DNA of 64,000 bases from an uncultured Clostridia bacterium (GTDB taxonomy: Bacteria > Bacillota > Clostridia > Oscillospirales > Acutalibacteraceae), in contig CANRNQ010000006.1 in assembly GCA_947632045.1 (NCBI GenBank), positions 52,313 to 116,312 of the forward strand. The letters are read 5' to 3'. The notes beneath the pieces are model-generated. The model saw only the letters and a list, made by a program, of their open reading frames with translations, did no database searches and was not told where the DNA came from. Position 1 is the stretch's first letter. Each line of letters begins with the position of its first letter. This document shows positions 42,560 through 50,643 of the stretch, one piece after another. The position numbers and the translations under genes are program-made.

Positions 42560-44203
42560 GTGACGTTAAAAGAAATGTTAATATCAAAAAAAGCGGCTAA
42601 TACTACGCCGCCGGCAGTATTAAAAAAATCGCGAAAGTCTGTAAGTGACATTGATAAGGACACATCAATTCCCGACAGTGTTCCTTATTATGAAATTGCC
42701 GCCGTTACAAATGTGGTAGAAACGGTACTTAACGATAATGGCTACGCTGTTTGCAAAAACGATAAATTCATATGCGCTGAATACGAAAAAAATAATAAAA
42801 CTTATTGCGCTGTAATGAATGTGGACACAAATGAGATTAAACGAGCGTTTGTTGTAGATGACAGCGGAAATATTACTCCGTTTTCTTTCTTTTCAGACGA
42901 TGAATCATTGGGCGAGGCATTGGTCTTGGCAGGAATGGCAAAGATTTATGAAAATGATTCGAATACTTTGCCGAAAATTCAGTCGATTGAAGAAAGGTTT
43001 TACTGCGCGGACTCAATTATAAATTCGGATGCACTAAATATTGAAATACCTGCATCCGGAAATTTTTCGCCGGTTACTCAAAGGCAAGTAGACTCGTATG
43101 CCTGTCATACCGTATTAGATGGAACTCCGCATATATTTATGAAACCATCGGATCCGGATAAAGATTTGCCAACTGTTACCTTTGAAAATCTTGTTAAAAA
43201 TCAGGACTTGAAATTATCTGACGGCAAAGAGGAGCTTGTTCCAAAGCTTGATGTGTATGTAATTCCGCCTTGGCTTCATAAAGCTGTAAAAAAAATCGTG
43301 CGTTTTTACGATTGCGACGACTCTGCCGGAAACTTAATGCTTTACGGCCCGTCGGGTTCAGGAAAAACATTAGGTTGCAAGGCAATGGCACAGATAATGG
43401 GCTTGCCTTATTATACTCATGTGTTTTCGTCAGATTCGGATTTATACAACAGCACGGTTCAGGTGTTGCCGAAAACAGGAAACGACGTTGAACTGTCTTA
43501 TGACGACATACGGTATAATCCGGAGGATAGTTATTGTAAAATCACGGGAGAACGAGTTGACGGAATAACGAGCAACGAAGTTTTTGAGGCTTATACAGCT
43601 TCTAAAAACGGATACAACACCGTACCGTCTGCGATAATTGAGGCAATTCAAAAACCGTCGTTTTTGGAACTTCAAGAGGTATTTACTGCTCCTCCTGCGG
43701 TTGTGACGTTTCTTAATTCGCTGATTGACGGCTCGAAAAGCATTCGCCTTATCACCGGTGAAACAATAAGCAGACACCCGAAATCAATAATCGCTATCAC
43801 GACAAATGTCGGATACTCAGGTTATAGGGAGTCTACGGAATCGTTTTTGGACAGGTTAACGCCCATAAAGGTGTCTACTCCAACGGACGAGGATATAATT
43901 GCTCGGCTTATTGCAAACACGGGAATGAACAAACCGTCCACGCTTGCATGGCTGTGTGTGGTTCGCAGTAAATGCGAAGAATTTGTAATAGAGAACGGTA
44001 TAACTCACGCTACATATGGATATCGAATGCTTGAAAAAGTTGTTCGCGAAATTCAGTTCCGCGTGGAGGACGGAGAGGATCTTAAAGACGCGACAATCGA
44101 AGCGGCGAAGGAAATAATACCTTACCATATCTCAAGAAATGACGAGGAGCAGCAAGAGCTAATAGATTCTGTCATCATTCCGGAAACTCTAAAGCTTTCT
44201 TAG
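42560..44203 (+). CDS. MoxR/CbbQ-type AAA+ ATPase
   Basis: 547 aa from the GTG at 42560 (TTAGGAGATG upstream). The N-terminal ~235 residues form a unique domain with acidic and Cys-rich patches. The AAA+ core starts LHKAVKKIVRFYDCDDSAGN, Walker A LMLYGPSGSGKTLG (~258-271), then LQEVFTAPPAVVTFLNSLID and the sensor block RHPKSIIAITTNVGYSGYRE. This is the MoxR/CbbQ-type arrangement, normally paired with a VWA protein, and the next gene (13 bases downstream) is one. Such pairs act as chaperones that load metals or remodel protein complexes. Here the substrate is unknown. Confidence 0.85.
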   Translation: MTLKEMLISKKAANTTPPAVLKKSRKSVSDIDKDTSIPDSVPYYEIAAVTNVVETVLNDNGYAVCKNDKFICAEYEKNNKTYCAVMNVDTNEIKRAFVVDDSGNITPFSFFSDDESLGEALVLAGMAKIYENDSNTLPKIQSIEERFYCADSIINSDALNIEIPASGNFSPVTQRQVDSYACHTVLDGTPHIFMKPSDPDKDLPTVTFENLVKNQDLKLSDGKEELVPKLDVYVIPPWLHKAVKKIVRFYDCDDSAGNLMLYGPSGSGKTLGCKAMAQIMGLPYYTHVFSSDSDLYNSTVQVLPKTGNDVELSYDDIRYNPEDSYCKITGERVDGITSNEVFEAYTASKNGYNTVPSAIIEAIQKPSFLELQEVFTAPPAVVTFLNSLIDGSKSIRLITGETISRHPKSIIAITTNVGYSGYRESTESFLDRLTPIKVSTPTDEDIIARLIANTGMNKPSTLAWLCVVRSKCEEFVIENGITHATYGYRMLEKVVREIQFRVEDGEDLKDATIEAAKEIIPYHISRNDEEQQELIDSVIIPETLKLS

Positions 44204-44216
44204 GAGGTGCACGAAT

Positions 44217-46199
44217 ATGTCAGATCCCGTTAATAATGGAAATTTTTTAAGATTTGTTCAGGAATATGGTATAAGCGTAGATAACTTAATATTTGGCGAA
44301 GGGAATTTTTTGGCGTATACCGATGGCGATATTGTAAAAATAAATCCCAATAACCATATTACCGAATCCTTTGTGCCGTTGTTGATAAAATATTTGTCGA
44401 TAATAGGGCTAAAGGGTCACGAGCTTGGTCATATTCTCTTTACGGATTTTGAGGAAAACAAAAAATATTTTCAGGCGTTAAAGGAATGTGAATTTTATCC
44501 CGAAAAACCTGTCCACAAAAACGCAGATGAGATGAAAAAAGCCTTGAGCAATAAGGCGTTCTTATCTATCGCAAAATCTGTTGAAAACATTTTAGAGGAC
44601 AGATATGTCGAGTTTAAAATCCACACCAACAAAGAGCTTTCGTATTATTTTTCCGAAGCGTTGATTTTGAACAACCTCAGAATGGAGGATCTTGCTCCTT
44701 CTTCAAACAAAGAATTTGCAAATTCAAAATCACCGCTAATACCTTTGATAAATGCGTTGCTGTGTTACTGCAATAGTGAGAACTTCATGCAGGAAATTCC
44801 TGCCACGTTTTCCGAACTCTTTGAAAAAATGAAAGAGGTTGTTGACCGCTGCGCATTTGAAGACGATATAAAAATTCGTCTTTGCGGCGCAAATGAGCTG
44901 TTGTGCTTGCTTTTTCCGTATATTCAAGAATACATATCTATAACTGAAAATACGAGTAGTGACGATGATAAAGCCGGGCAAAAATTGCTGGAAGATTTGG
45001 GATTGTCGGATAATGAATCGCATTGTGCTGAAGGCGGTGAAAAAGGCGATCCGAAAAAATTGATTTCTGAAAGTACACGCAAAAAGATTTTAGAAGCCGC
45101 CTCCGGCGAAGCAAGCACTGCGCCTCCGGATAAAAAACGTGATGAGATGCGTAGAGCCGTTGAAAATGCAAAAAAGAATCTCTCGCAAGGTAATTATGGC
45201 GAATTACTGCTTAAGGGCAGTAAGGAAAATCCAAAAGCAAAGGAAGCTGCTTCTCGTGTTTTTAGCGACTTACCGAAAAACAAAGCAAACTTGAAAGAAA
45301 TTCAAGATATGAAAAAACTCCGTGATGAGTTTGAAGTTTACAACAGAAACAAAGGATATTTACATGCGGGAATACCGCTGGTTCTTCATCGAGATATGGA
45401 CGAACACGCGAAAAAATTTATGTCCTCATATAAAGATATCCAAAAAAGAATAAGCCCTTATGCAAAGCAGCTCGCTAATCTTTTATCAGAGAGGATAAAG
45501 GAAATACAAAGCGTCGGCACTAAATATTCTGTATTTGGTCGAAAAATAGTCGCCTCTCGCTTATACAGAGATGATAAAGACTTTTTCAGTGACAAAAAGG
45601 ATATAGAAGTTCCGGGATTGTCCATTTGTTTGCTGATTGATCTTTCGGGATCAATGAGCTTTTTCGGACGAATAGGCGCGGCGCGTCTTGCCGCTGCAAC
45701 TTTGTATGATTTTGTAAAAATAGTGCCGTCTATGGAAATTGGAATATACGGATTTAATACTGTGTGCTCTGATAAATCTGTAACGGGTGAAGCGACAAAC
45801 CTTTCTGTGATTTCCAATTTTGACTATGAAAACAGCTTAGACGGCGGAAGATTAGCGGCTATGGACGCCTCAAGCAACAATCGTGACGGTCATGCTATTG
45901 CGGTTTGTTGCGAAAAACTTATATCACGGAACTTTAAAAATAAGTTGTTTATTCTTATTTCAGATGGCGCTCCTTGCGCTTGGGACTATTGTTATTGCGA
46001 TCAAGTATGTAAGGAGCTTTCCGGACTAAAGAAAAAATATCAAAACAAAGGAGTGAAATTCATAACCGCCGCAATAGGCGACGATAAAGAAGCTATCAAA
46101 AAAATTTATGGAGCGGAGAGCTTTTTGGATATAAAAAATCTTAAAGCTTTGCCTCGTAAATTGCTGAACATCTGTGTAGAGATGATGGATAATGTGTAA
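44217..46199 (+). CDS. VWA-domain protein with HExxH metalloprotease-like N-terminus
   Basis: 660 aa. N-terminal: KGHELGHILFTDF (HExxH at 68-72) followed by VENILEDRYVEF (a possible third zinc ligand, ED). Middle: polar helical linker (residues ~260-420). C-terminal VWA domain with MIDAS DLSGSMS, then NNRDGHAIAV and ISDGAPCAW (Thr replaced). Such CobT/NorD-like VWA proteins act with MoxR ATPases. The zinc-peptidase signature makes this more than a simple adaptor: the AAA+ partner could unfold a target for it. RBS is TTAGGAGGTGCACGAAT. Confidence 0.85.
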   Translation: MSDPVNNGNFLRFVQEYGISVDNLIFGEGNFLAYTDGDIVKINPNNHITESFVPLLIKYLSIIGLKGHELGHILFTDFEENKKYFQALKECEFYPEKPVHKNADEMKKALSNKAFLSIAKSVENILEDRYVEFKIHTNKELSYYFSEALILNNLRMEDLAPSSNKEFANSKSPLIPLINALLCYCNSENFMQEIPATFSELFEKMKEVVDRCAFEDDIKIRLCGANELLCLLFPYIQEYISITENTSSDDDKAGQKLLEDLGLSDNESHCAEGGEKGDPKKLISESTRKKILEAASGEASTAPPDKKRDEMRRAVENAKKNLSQGNYGELLLKGSKENPKAKEAASRVFSDLPKNKANLKEIQDMKKLRDEFEVYNRNKGYLHAGIPLVLHRDMDEHAKKFMSSYKDIQKRISPYAKQLANLLSERIKEIQSVGTKYSVFGRKIVASRLYRDDKDFFSDKKDIEVPGLSICLLIDLSGSMSFFGRIGAARLAAATLYDFVKIVPSMEIGIYGFNTVCSDKSVTGEATNLSVISNFDYENSLDGGRLAAMDASSNNRDGHAIAVCCEKLISRNFKNKLFILISDGAPCAWDYCYCDQVCKELSGLKKKYQNKGVKFITAAIGDDKEAIKKIYGAESFLDIKNLKALPRKLLNICVEMMDNV

Positions 46200-46204
46200 A
46201 AACG

Positions 46205-46229
46205 CCCCCTGTCTGAATTAGAGCAGGGG
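46205..46229. terminator. Hairpin after the VWA gene
   Basis: cccctg / cagggg with an 11-nt loop; no strong T run, so weak. Confidence 0.45.
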
Positions 46230-46267
46230 TTATACGTTAAAAAAACAACAAAAAGGAGATCTTTTAT

Positions 46268-46945
46268 ATGGAAGAAAAAAACATGAATCAAAGAATATTT
46301 GACGGCATCAAGTTTTTAGCGGGGTACGTTAAGAAGAAAACCAGCGTTGAAAACAATCGTATCAGAAGTTTGTGCGCCGAAATAAACGGTCGTGACACCT
46401 TCGTCAAAATAAAGGGCGATTATTTCAGCATCGGCAAAGTTCGTCTGTCGTTCGTACAGTTTGATAAGGCAAACAATAACAGTCGTGTTGCGGATATTGA
46501 TGTGTGCATGAGCTTTTCTGAATGGGCGGCTCTGTCGCATGACATTGCTTTTGGCAGAATATTTAAACTGGCAGAACAGGAAAAGGCTAAGGACGAAAAA
46601 TATCCCAAAGCCGTTTATGAATCTCCTCTCGGAGGCATAAACGAGGTGAATTGTAAAAAGCGTAATTTGCGCACTGACGGAAAAGCGATATCACGCCGTT
46701 TTTCAATAGCGCCGGGATCACGTCAGCCGTTTGTAATTACTGCTGAACAACGACCGGGGAAGACAGACGAGAAGGGACTAATAGTACCCGAGGGAGGACG
46801 TCCGGAGGTGTCTATTCGTGTTCCGTGTACTCGCGAGATATTACTTGGCGCTGTTGAAATGGTGGATCGCCATATAAGTGCTTATCTCAGCAGTAAATAT
46901 AGCGATAAGGCCAGTGACTTTTATTACACGCCAAAAGAAAAATAA
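46268..46945 (+). CDS. Hypothetical protein, 225 aa
   Basis: RBS AAAGGAGATCTTTTAT. Basic, soluble; blocks are FAVKIKGDYFSIGKVRLSFV-like beta strands, CMSFSEWAALSHDIAFGRIF, and a C-terminal helix SEILLGAVEMVDRHISAYLS-like. Unknown. It resembles small ssDNA-binding or phage-like accessory proteins only in size. Confidence 0.55.
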   Translation: MEEKNMNQRIFDGIKFLAGYVKKKTSVENNRIRSLCAEINGRDTFVKIKGDYFSIGKVRLSFVQFDKANNNSRVADIDVCMSFSEWAALSHDIAFGRIFKLAEQEKAKDEKYPKAVYESPLGGINEVNCKKRNLRTDGKAISRRFSIAPGSRQPFVITAEQRPGKTDEKGLIVPEGGRPEVSIRVPCTREILLGAVEMVDRHISAYLSSKYSDKASDFYYTPKEK

Positions 46946-46958
46946 GGAGGCAAGGCAA

Positions 46959-47168
46959 ATGTTAAACCTGTCAAATCATTCACAAAGAAAGGTTATTTGC
47001 ATTAACAACACTCCCAAAAAACCTAAGTATTGCTCTCGAACGGATTATTCTGACAGACTGACCGTCGGAAAAGAATATTTGATTTGGGTGCTGCTGGGCG
47101 ACAGAGTCTACATAAAGGGCGACGAACCAAATGTGTGGTATTGCGCGTCCAGTTTCAAGGAAAAGTAA
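46959..47168 (+). CDS. Small hypothetical protein, 69 aa
   Basis: The ATG at 46959 follows AAGGAGGCAAGGCAA; a longer in-frame start (46878) lies inside the preceding gene. RKVICINNTPKKPKYCSRTD and LTVGKEYLIWVLLGDRVYIK suggest a small beta-barrel (SH3-like). Unknown. Confidence 0.5.
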   Translation: MLNLSNHSQRKVICINNTPKKPKYCSRTDYSDRLTVGKEYLIWVLLGDRVYIKGDEPNVWYCASSFKEK

Positions 47169-47181
47169 AGAAAATGGTGGA

Positions 47182-47213
47182 ACAGCGCAGGAGTAGCTTT
47201 ATTCCTGCGCTGT
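47182..47213. other. Hairpin upstream of a zinc-ribbon gene
   Basis: Stem acagcgcagga / tcctgcgctgt, followed by an A run on + and then the RBS of the next gene. Could terminate minus-strand transcription or protect mRNA. Confidence 0.45.
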
Positions 47214-47245
47214 AAAAATCATTGTAGAAAAGAGGTTTTGTTTTC

Positions 47246-47557
47246 ATGCTGAAAACTTGTAAGATTTGCGGAAAGCAACGTGAAATGATGTCATGGGAAA
47301 ATACTTGCTTTCAGTGCAACGAGGAAAAACATTACAAAGAATTAAAAGAAGAAATTCTAAGCGGAGAAACGGCTTCGACATCTTGTGAGGATAAAATTGT
47401 TTGCCCTCACTGTGGCGAAATACAAGAATATGATGCCGATGATTACGAAGTCTATGAAGATGGCGACCATGTAATGCAATGCCACGACTGCGAAAAGTAT
47501 TTCAGACTTACCGTTTCGGTGTCGTACTATTACGATACCGAAATATTGAATGACTGA
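47246..47557 (+). CDS. Zinc-ribbon protein, 103 aa
   Basis: Two Cys4 knuckles: CKICGKQ...CFQCNE and CPHCGEIQEYD...CHDCEKYF, with an acidic central helix. RBS AAAGAGGTTTTG. Possibly a nucleic-acid or protein interaction module of the element. Just after it (47604-47648) is a decayed copy of its last part (MQFNDCEKYFKFII), indicating a local duplication. Confidence 0.6.
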   Translation: MLKTCKICGKQREMMSWENTCFQCNEEKHYKELKEEILSGETASTSCEDKIVCPHCGEIQEYDADDYEVYEDGDHVMQCHDCEKYFRLTVSVSYYYDTEILND

Positions 47558-47603
47558 TTCAGTATGCTGAAGTTATGTCGAAATAGTAAGTAGGTTTATA
47601 AAA

Positions 47604-47648
47604 ATGCAGTTCAACGACTGCGAAAAATATTTCAAATTTATCATTTAG
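47604..47648 (+). pseudogene. Duplicated tail of the zinc-ribbon gene
   Basis: MQFNDCEKYFKFII + stop resembles VMQCHDCEKYFRLTV of the gene just upstream. A short local duplication that has diverged. Confidence 0.5.
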
Positions 47649-47659
47649 GAGGACACAAA

Positions 47660-48223
47660 ATGAAAAACAAAAAATACGAATTAATTTTCGATGATAGTAT
47701 TGTGGTTGCAAATAAGGTTTTGTACCGTATTCGAGCGTTAAGAGACTTTGAAACGATTAACGGAATAGTTAAGGTCGGCACATTGGGCGGCTACATTGAA
47801 ACGGAAAATAACCTCTCTCATCTCGGGTGTGCGTGGGTCGGCGGTAATGCCCATGTTGTTGGTAATGCCTGTGTTGTTGGTAATGCCCGTGTCGGCGGTA
47901 ACGCCCATGTTGTTGGTAATGCCCGTGTCGGCGGTAACGCCCATGTTGTTGGTGATGCCCGTGTTGGCGGTAATGCCCATGTTGTTGGTAATGCCTGTGT
48001 TGACGGTGGCCGAGATATATTTGCTGCTGATAGTATAGGCAGCCGTAACGACACTACCACGTTCTATAAAACAGCAGATGACGGAATTGGCGTAACGTGC
48101 GGTTGCTTTAGCGGCACAATAGACGAATTCGCGGCGGCGGTTGAAGAAACACACGGCGATAACAAATATGGGCGCGAATATCGCGCGGCGATAGAGCTTG
48201 CAAAATTACATATATTGAGATAA
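47660..48223 (+). CDS. Left-handed beta-helix (hexapeptide repeat) protein
   Basis: 187 aa. Residues ~55-118 are repeated GNA(H/R/C)V(V/G) hexapeptides (about ten turns; GNAHVVGNARVGGNAHVVGN), from 18-bp DNA repeats of ggtaatgcccatgttgtt type at 47845-48008. The family forms a triangular beta helix. The N-terminal part (VLYRIRALRDFETINGIVKV) and C-terminal part (CGCFSGTIDEFAAAVEETHG) match a type found in phages/ICEs with unknown function. The almost perfect DNA repeats predict slippage and length variation. Confidence 0.7.
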   Translation: MKNKKYELIFDDSIVVANKVLYRIRALRDFETINGIVKVGTLGGYIETENNLSHLGCAWVGGNAHVVGNACVVGNARVGGNAHVVGNARVGGNAHVVGDARVGGNAHVVGNACVDGGRDIFAADSIGSRNDTTTFYKTADDGIGVTCGCFSGTIDEFAAAVEETHGDNKYGREYRAAIELAKLHILR

Positions 48224-48311
48224 ATGCCGGAGATAAATAAAGATGGGTAATTCCTTACTGGCTGTAAGGGATATTAACCATAAATATATTGTAGTAGAAA
48301 GGAAAATTAAA

Positions 48312-48845
48312 ATGTGCGAATCTGAAAAAACAAAAAATGTAAGTTATTATTATTGCCCGAATTGCAAATGTGAGGTCACGCCGAACTATTATGAATACTG
48401 TGACTTTTGCGGTAGTGCTGTAATCACGGTTGATACATATTCACCGGAAGAATGCAGACGGGCGTTTGAGCTTCTTGATTTAGTGAATAGCGGAAAAGTT
48501 AAATTATCCACGGCAAAAGATAAAACAACATCAGACGTTATCTCAAGCGAATATTCCGAGGAATTTGACAGGCTGAGAAAAAATCGCATGGAAGTCAGTT
48601 TCTTTAAGTATGGCTCGGCAAGAGACAATTATGGAAGCGGACGTGTTGACGCGATAAAAACACTTGAGCTGTGTGTCGAAAAATTCAAAAAAACAGGGAA
48701 TACAGAATACTTGGTCGATGCAGCAAATTATGCGATGCTTAGATTTATGTATCCTCTCACGGGGGAATATTTCAAGTCAACGTGCAGCAATGAAAGCGCC
48801 GGAATAGTAGGCACACCCATAAATATGGAAAATAATTTGTTGTAA
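48312..48845 (+). CDS. Zinc-ribbon phage/ICE protein, 177 aa
   Basis: The ATG at 48312 follows GAAAGGAAAATTAAA; a longer frame from 48243 lacks an RBS. The N-terminal zinc ribbon (CPNCKCEVTP...CDFCGS) is followed by a helical domain with NTEYLVDAANYAMLRFMYPL and GEYFKSTCSNESAGIVG, a pattern I know from phage and plasmid proteins of unknown role (MazG-like helices possible). Confidence 0.6.
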   Translation: MCESEKTKNVSYYYCPNCKCEVTPNYYEYCDFCGSAVITVDTYSPEECRRAFELLDLVNSGKVKLSTAKDKTTSDVISSEYSEEFDRLRKNRMEVSFFKYGSARDNYGSGRVDAIKTLELCVEKFKKTGNTEYLVDAANYAMLRFMYPLTGEYFKSTCSNESAGIVGTPINMENNLL

Positions 48846-48859
48846 GGAGAAACACATGT

Positions 48860-49069
48860 ATGTATTACATAACCAAAAATGAATGGAGTAGGCTGAAAAA
48901 AGAACACCCGGATTATTGCGGACATTCGCTCCATGATCCTAATATCCATGTGATTTTTGAGGGCTGCGTTCCGGGCAACAACGGAAAAGGCGGAACAAGA
49001 TTGTTGTTTGAACATCAGCATTTCAAGATTGTTGATGACTCGAAATTTATATGTCGAGAGATATTGTAA
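48860..49069 (+). CDS. Small hypothetical protein, 69 aa
   Basis: MYYITKNEWSRLKKEHPDYC, then NIHVIFEGCVPGNNGKGGTR. Reads as a small beta-protein with a His-rich middle, similar to phage-encoded proteins near SSB/Dam genes; unknown. RBS AAGGAGAAACACATGT. Confidence 0.55.
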   Translation: MYYITKNEWSRLKKEHPDYCGHSLHDPNIHVIFEGCVPGNNGKGGTRLLFEHQHFKIVDDSKFICREIL

Positions 49070-49079
49070 TAAGATTTGA

Positions 49080-49143
49080 AAGGAGGAACGGTGGTTTATT
49101 TCAAGGCTTTTGCTGTGAAATAAACCGCCAAAATAAAAAGATG
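49080..49143 (+). promoter_or_regulatory. Hairpin-bridged RBS of the mazF-like gene
   Basis: SD AGGAGG (49081-49086), 3 bases, then a 14-bp stem with 12-base loop (ggtggtttatttca / tgaaataaaccgcc, 49090-49129), then 11 bases to the ATG (49141). If folded, SD and ATG come within ~14 nt; unfolded they are 54 nt apart. Confidence 0.5.
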
Positions 49144-49593
49144 AAAATTGTTAAATCTAAAAAACGCATAGTACGCAAAACAAAAAAAGAAAACCCAAAA
49201 TACAAAACGCAGTTCAGACAAGGCGAAATCGTTATTTTACATAAAACAAGGGAAAGCGCGAATTTGAATTGCAATGAAAAAAGCTCGTTGCTTGACATAA
49301 AAAACGGTCGCCCCGCAGTTGTTATATCGAATAATTATCTCGCTAAAAATTCGTCTAAAATCATCGTTATAAAGCTAACGCACACATTGAAGCCGTTTCC
49401 CTCTCATCATATTATTAAGCTGAACGGAGATGTGAGTGCCGCAGTGTGTGAGGAGCCTACGACGGTGGACAAGTCGTCGGTATCAAAAACACATACATAT
49501 GTGTCGAAAGAGGATTTGGTGGAAATATTGCACGCGCTGATGTGGGCGATTACTCCTGAACCAATCAAAAAGAGAGGAGCGAGAAAAATATAA
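49141..49593 (+). CDS. MazF/PemK-like toxin, no obvious antitoxin partner
   Basis: 150 aa from the ATG at 49141; an upstream in-frame ATG at 49051 overlaps the previous gene and has no RBS. The MazF fold is seen in FRQGEIVILHKTRE, KNGRPAVVISNNYLAKNSSK, VIKLTHTLKPFPSHHIIKL and CEEPTTVDKSSVSK. A basic N-terminal tail (KIVKSKKRIVRKTKK) is unusual. MazF proteins cleave mRNA, but this phage-like subgroup often appears without a MazE and may be regulatory. The stop overlaps the start of the PIN-like gene. Confidence 0.7.
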   Translation: MKIVKSKKRIVRKTKKENPKYKTQFRQGEIVILHKTRESANLNCNEKSSLLDIKNGRPAVVISNNYLAKNSSKIIVIKLTHTLKPFPSHHIIKLNGDVSAAVCEEPTTVDKSSVSKTHTYVSKEDLVEILHALMWAITPEPIKKRGARKI

Positions 49594-50519
49594 TGAAAAG
49601 GGTATTTTGTATTGACTATGAGAATGTTACATTTGTCGGAGCAAAAGGCATAGAAGCACTTAAAAGCAGCGACAAGGTGCTCATTTTTGTAAATAACGGA
49701 GCTAAAGGTATAAGCCCTAATGCGGCAAAGGTATATATTGCAACAAAAGCTAAAATTCGCTTTGTTGATGTTGAAATCGGCAAGCCAAACGCTCTCGATT
49801 TTCAGCTGATAACTTATATCGCTGCCAAGTGTAATCCATCGACGGAATATTACATAATATCGAAGGATTGCGGTTACGATTTTGCTATTTCGATGCTTGT
49901 GCGCTGCGGAAAGAAAAACGTGCACAGGTTTCCTACAATAGCAATGGCATTAGCAGGTGAAAATGTTATTGGTGATACAAAGACATATAGTAGCGAGAAA
50001 ACTGCGTCTGCCGAGACAAAAGTAAATGGCGTGGAAAAACAGCAGATACCAAACGATAACAATCCTTTTAAAGAAGTGTTTGAGCTTATACAAAGCTGTG
50101 GAGTTGCTTTTGACAAAGATGTTTACAAGAACATAATTGATGCTGTGGAAAAGACAAACGGAAAGTTTCGTTGCTTTACCATGCTGAGATCTAAGTATCC
50201 AAGCGAAAATAATTCTTGTGAGGTGTATCAAAAAATAAAAAAATCGTACTTTTCCATAAAAGAAGCAATCGCCAATGCGCGTAAAATCGCAAAACAAAAT
50301 TCCACTCAAAATGAAGAAATTTTAGCAGTGATTAAAAAGTTTGCTCCTAAGTTGACGTCGATACAACGGAGACAGACAGCGGAGGCATTGTTGTGTACTG
50401 ATAACAAACTTGATTTTTACGAGTATTTGCGCGACCATTTCTATAAAAAGAGAAGCGTGGTTCCATTCTACAAAAATGTAAAAAAGCACTACGAAGAAAT
50501 CTGTGGAGAGATTAAATAA
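49593..50519 (+). CDS. PIN/NYN-like nuclease domain protein
   Basis: 308 aa. The N-terminal ~130 residues resemble a PIN/NYN nuclease: RVFCIDYENVTFVGAKGIEA (D8, N), VLIFVNNGAKGISPNAA, KPNALDFQLITYIAAKCN and YYIISKDCGYDFAISMLV (D). The C-terminal 170 residues are helical (AFDKDVYKNIIDAVEKTNGK...). The fold matches proteins annotated 'PIN-like' associated with phage or TA functions; target unknown. It starts on the last base of the MazF-like gene (TAATG). Confidence 0.7.
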   Translation: MKRVFCIDYENVTFVGAKGIEALKSSDKVLIFVNNGAKGISPNAAKVYIATKAKIRFVDVEIGKPNALDFQLITYIAAKCNPSTEYYIISKDCGYDFAISMLVRCGKKNVHRFPTIAMALAGENVIGDTKTYSSEKTASAETKVNGVEKQQIPNDNNPFKEVFELIQSCGVAFDKDVYKNIIDAVEKTNGKFRCFTMLRSKYPSENNSCEVYQKIKKSYFSIKEAIANARKIAKQNSTQNEEILAVIKKFAPKLTSIQRRQTAEALLCTDNKLDFYEYLRDHFYKKRSVVPFYKNVKKHYEEICGEIK

Positions 50520-50531
50520 AAACTGCATGGC

Positions 50532-50563
50532 AAAGGCTTTCTCGCTTGTCGGGAAAGCCTTTT
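50532..50563 (+). terminator. Terminator before the fic cassette
   Basis: aaaggctttc / gaaagccttttg. The same hairpin with ~35 bp of similar downstream sequence recurs before mntA (59238-59269). Confidence 0.75.
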
Positions 50564-50580
50564 GCTAAAAAGAAATATGC

Positions 50581-50609
50581 TTGAATATTCTATCGCACTC
50601 ACATATAAT
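50581..50609 (+). promoter_or_regulatory. Promoter of the fic gene
   Basis: TTGAAT (50581-50586), 17 bp, TATAAT (50604-50609), with ctatc...gatag inverted repeats (50592-50617) around the -10 box. Confidence 0.65.
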
Positions 50610-50643
50610 AGTGATAGAAAATATAGAAAAGGAGGCGGCAAGC

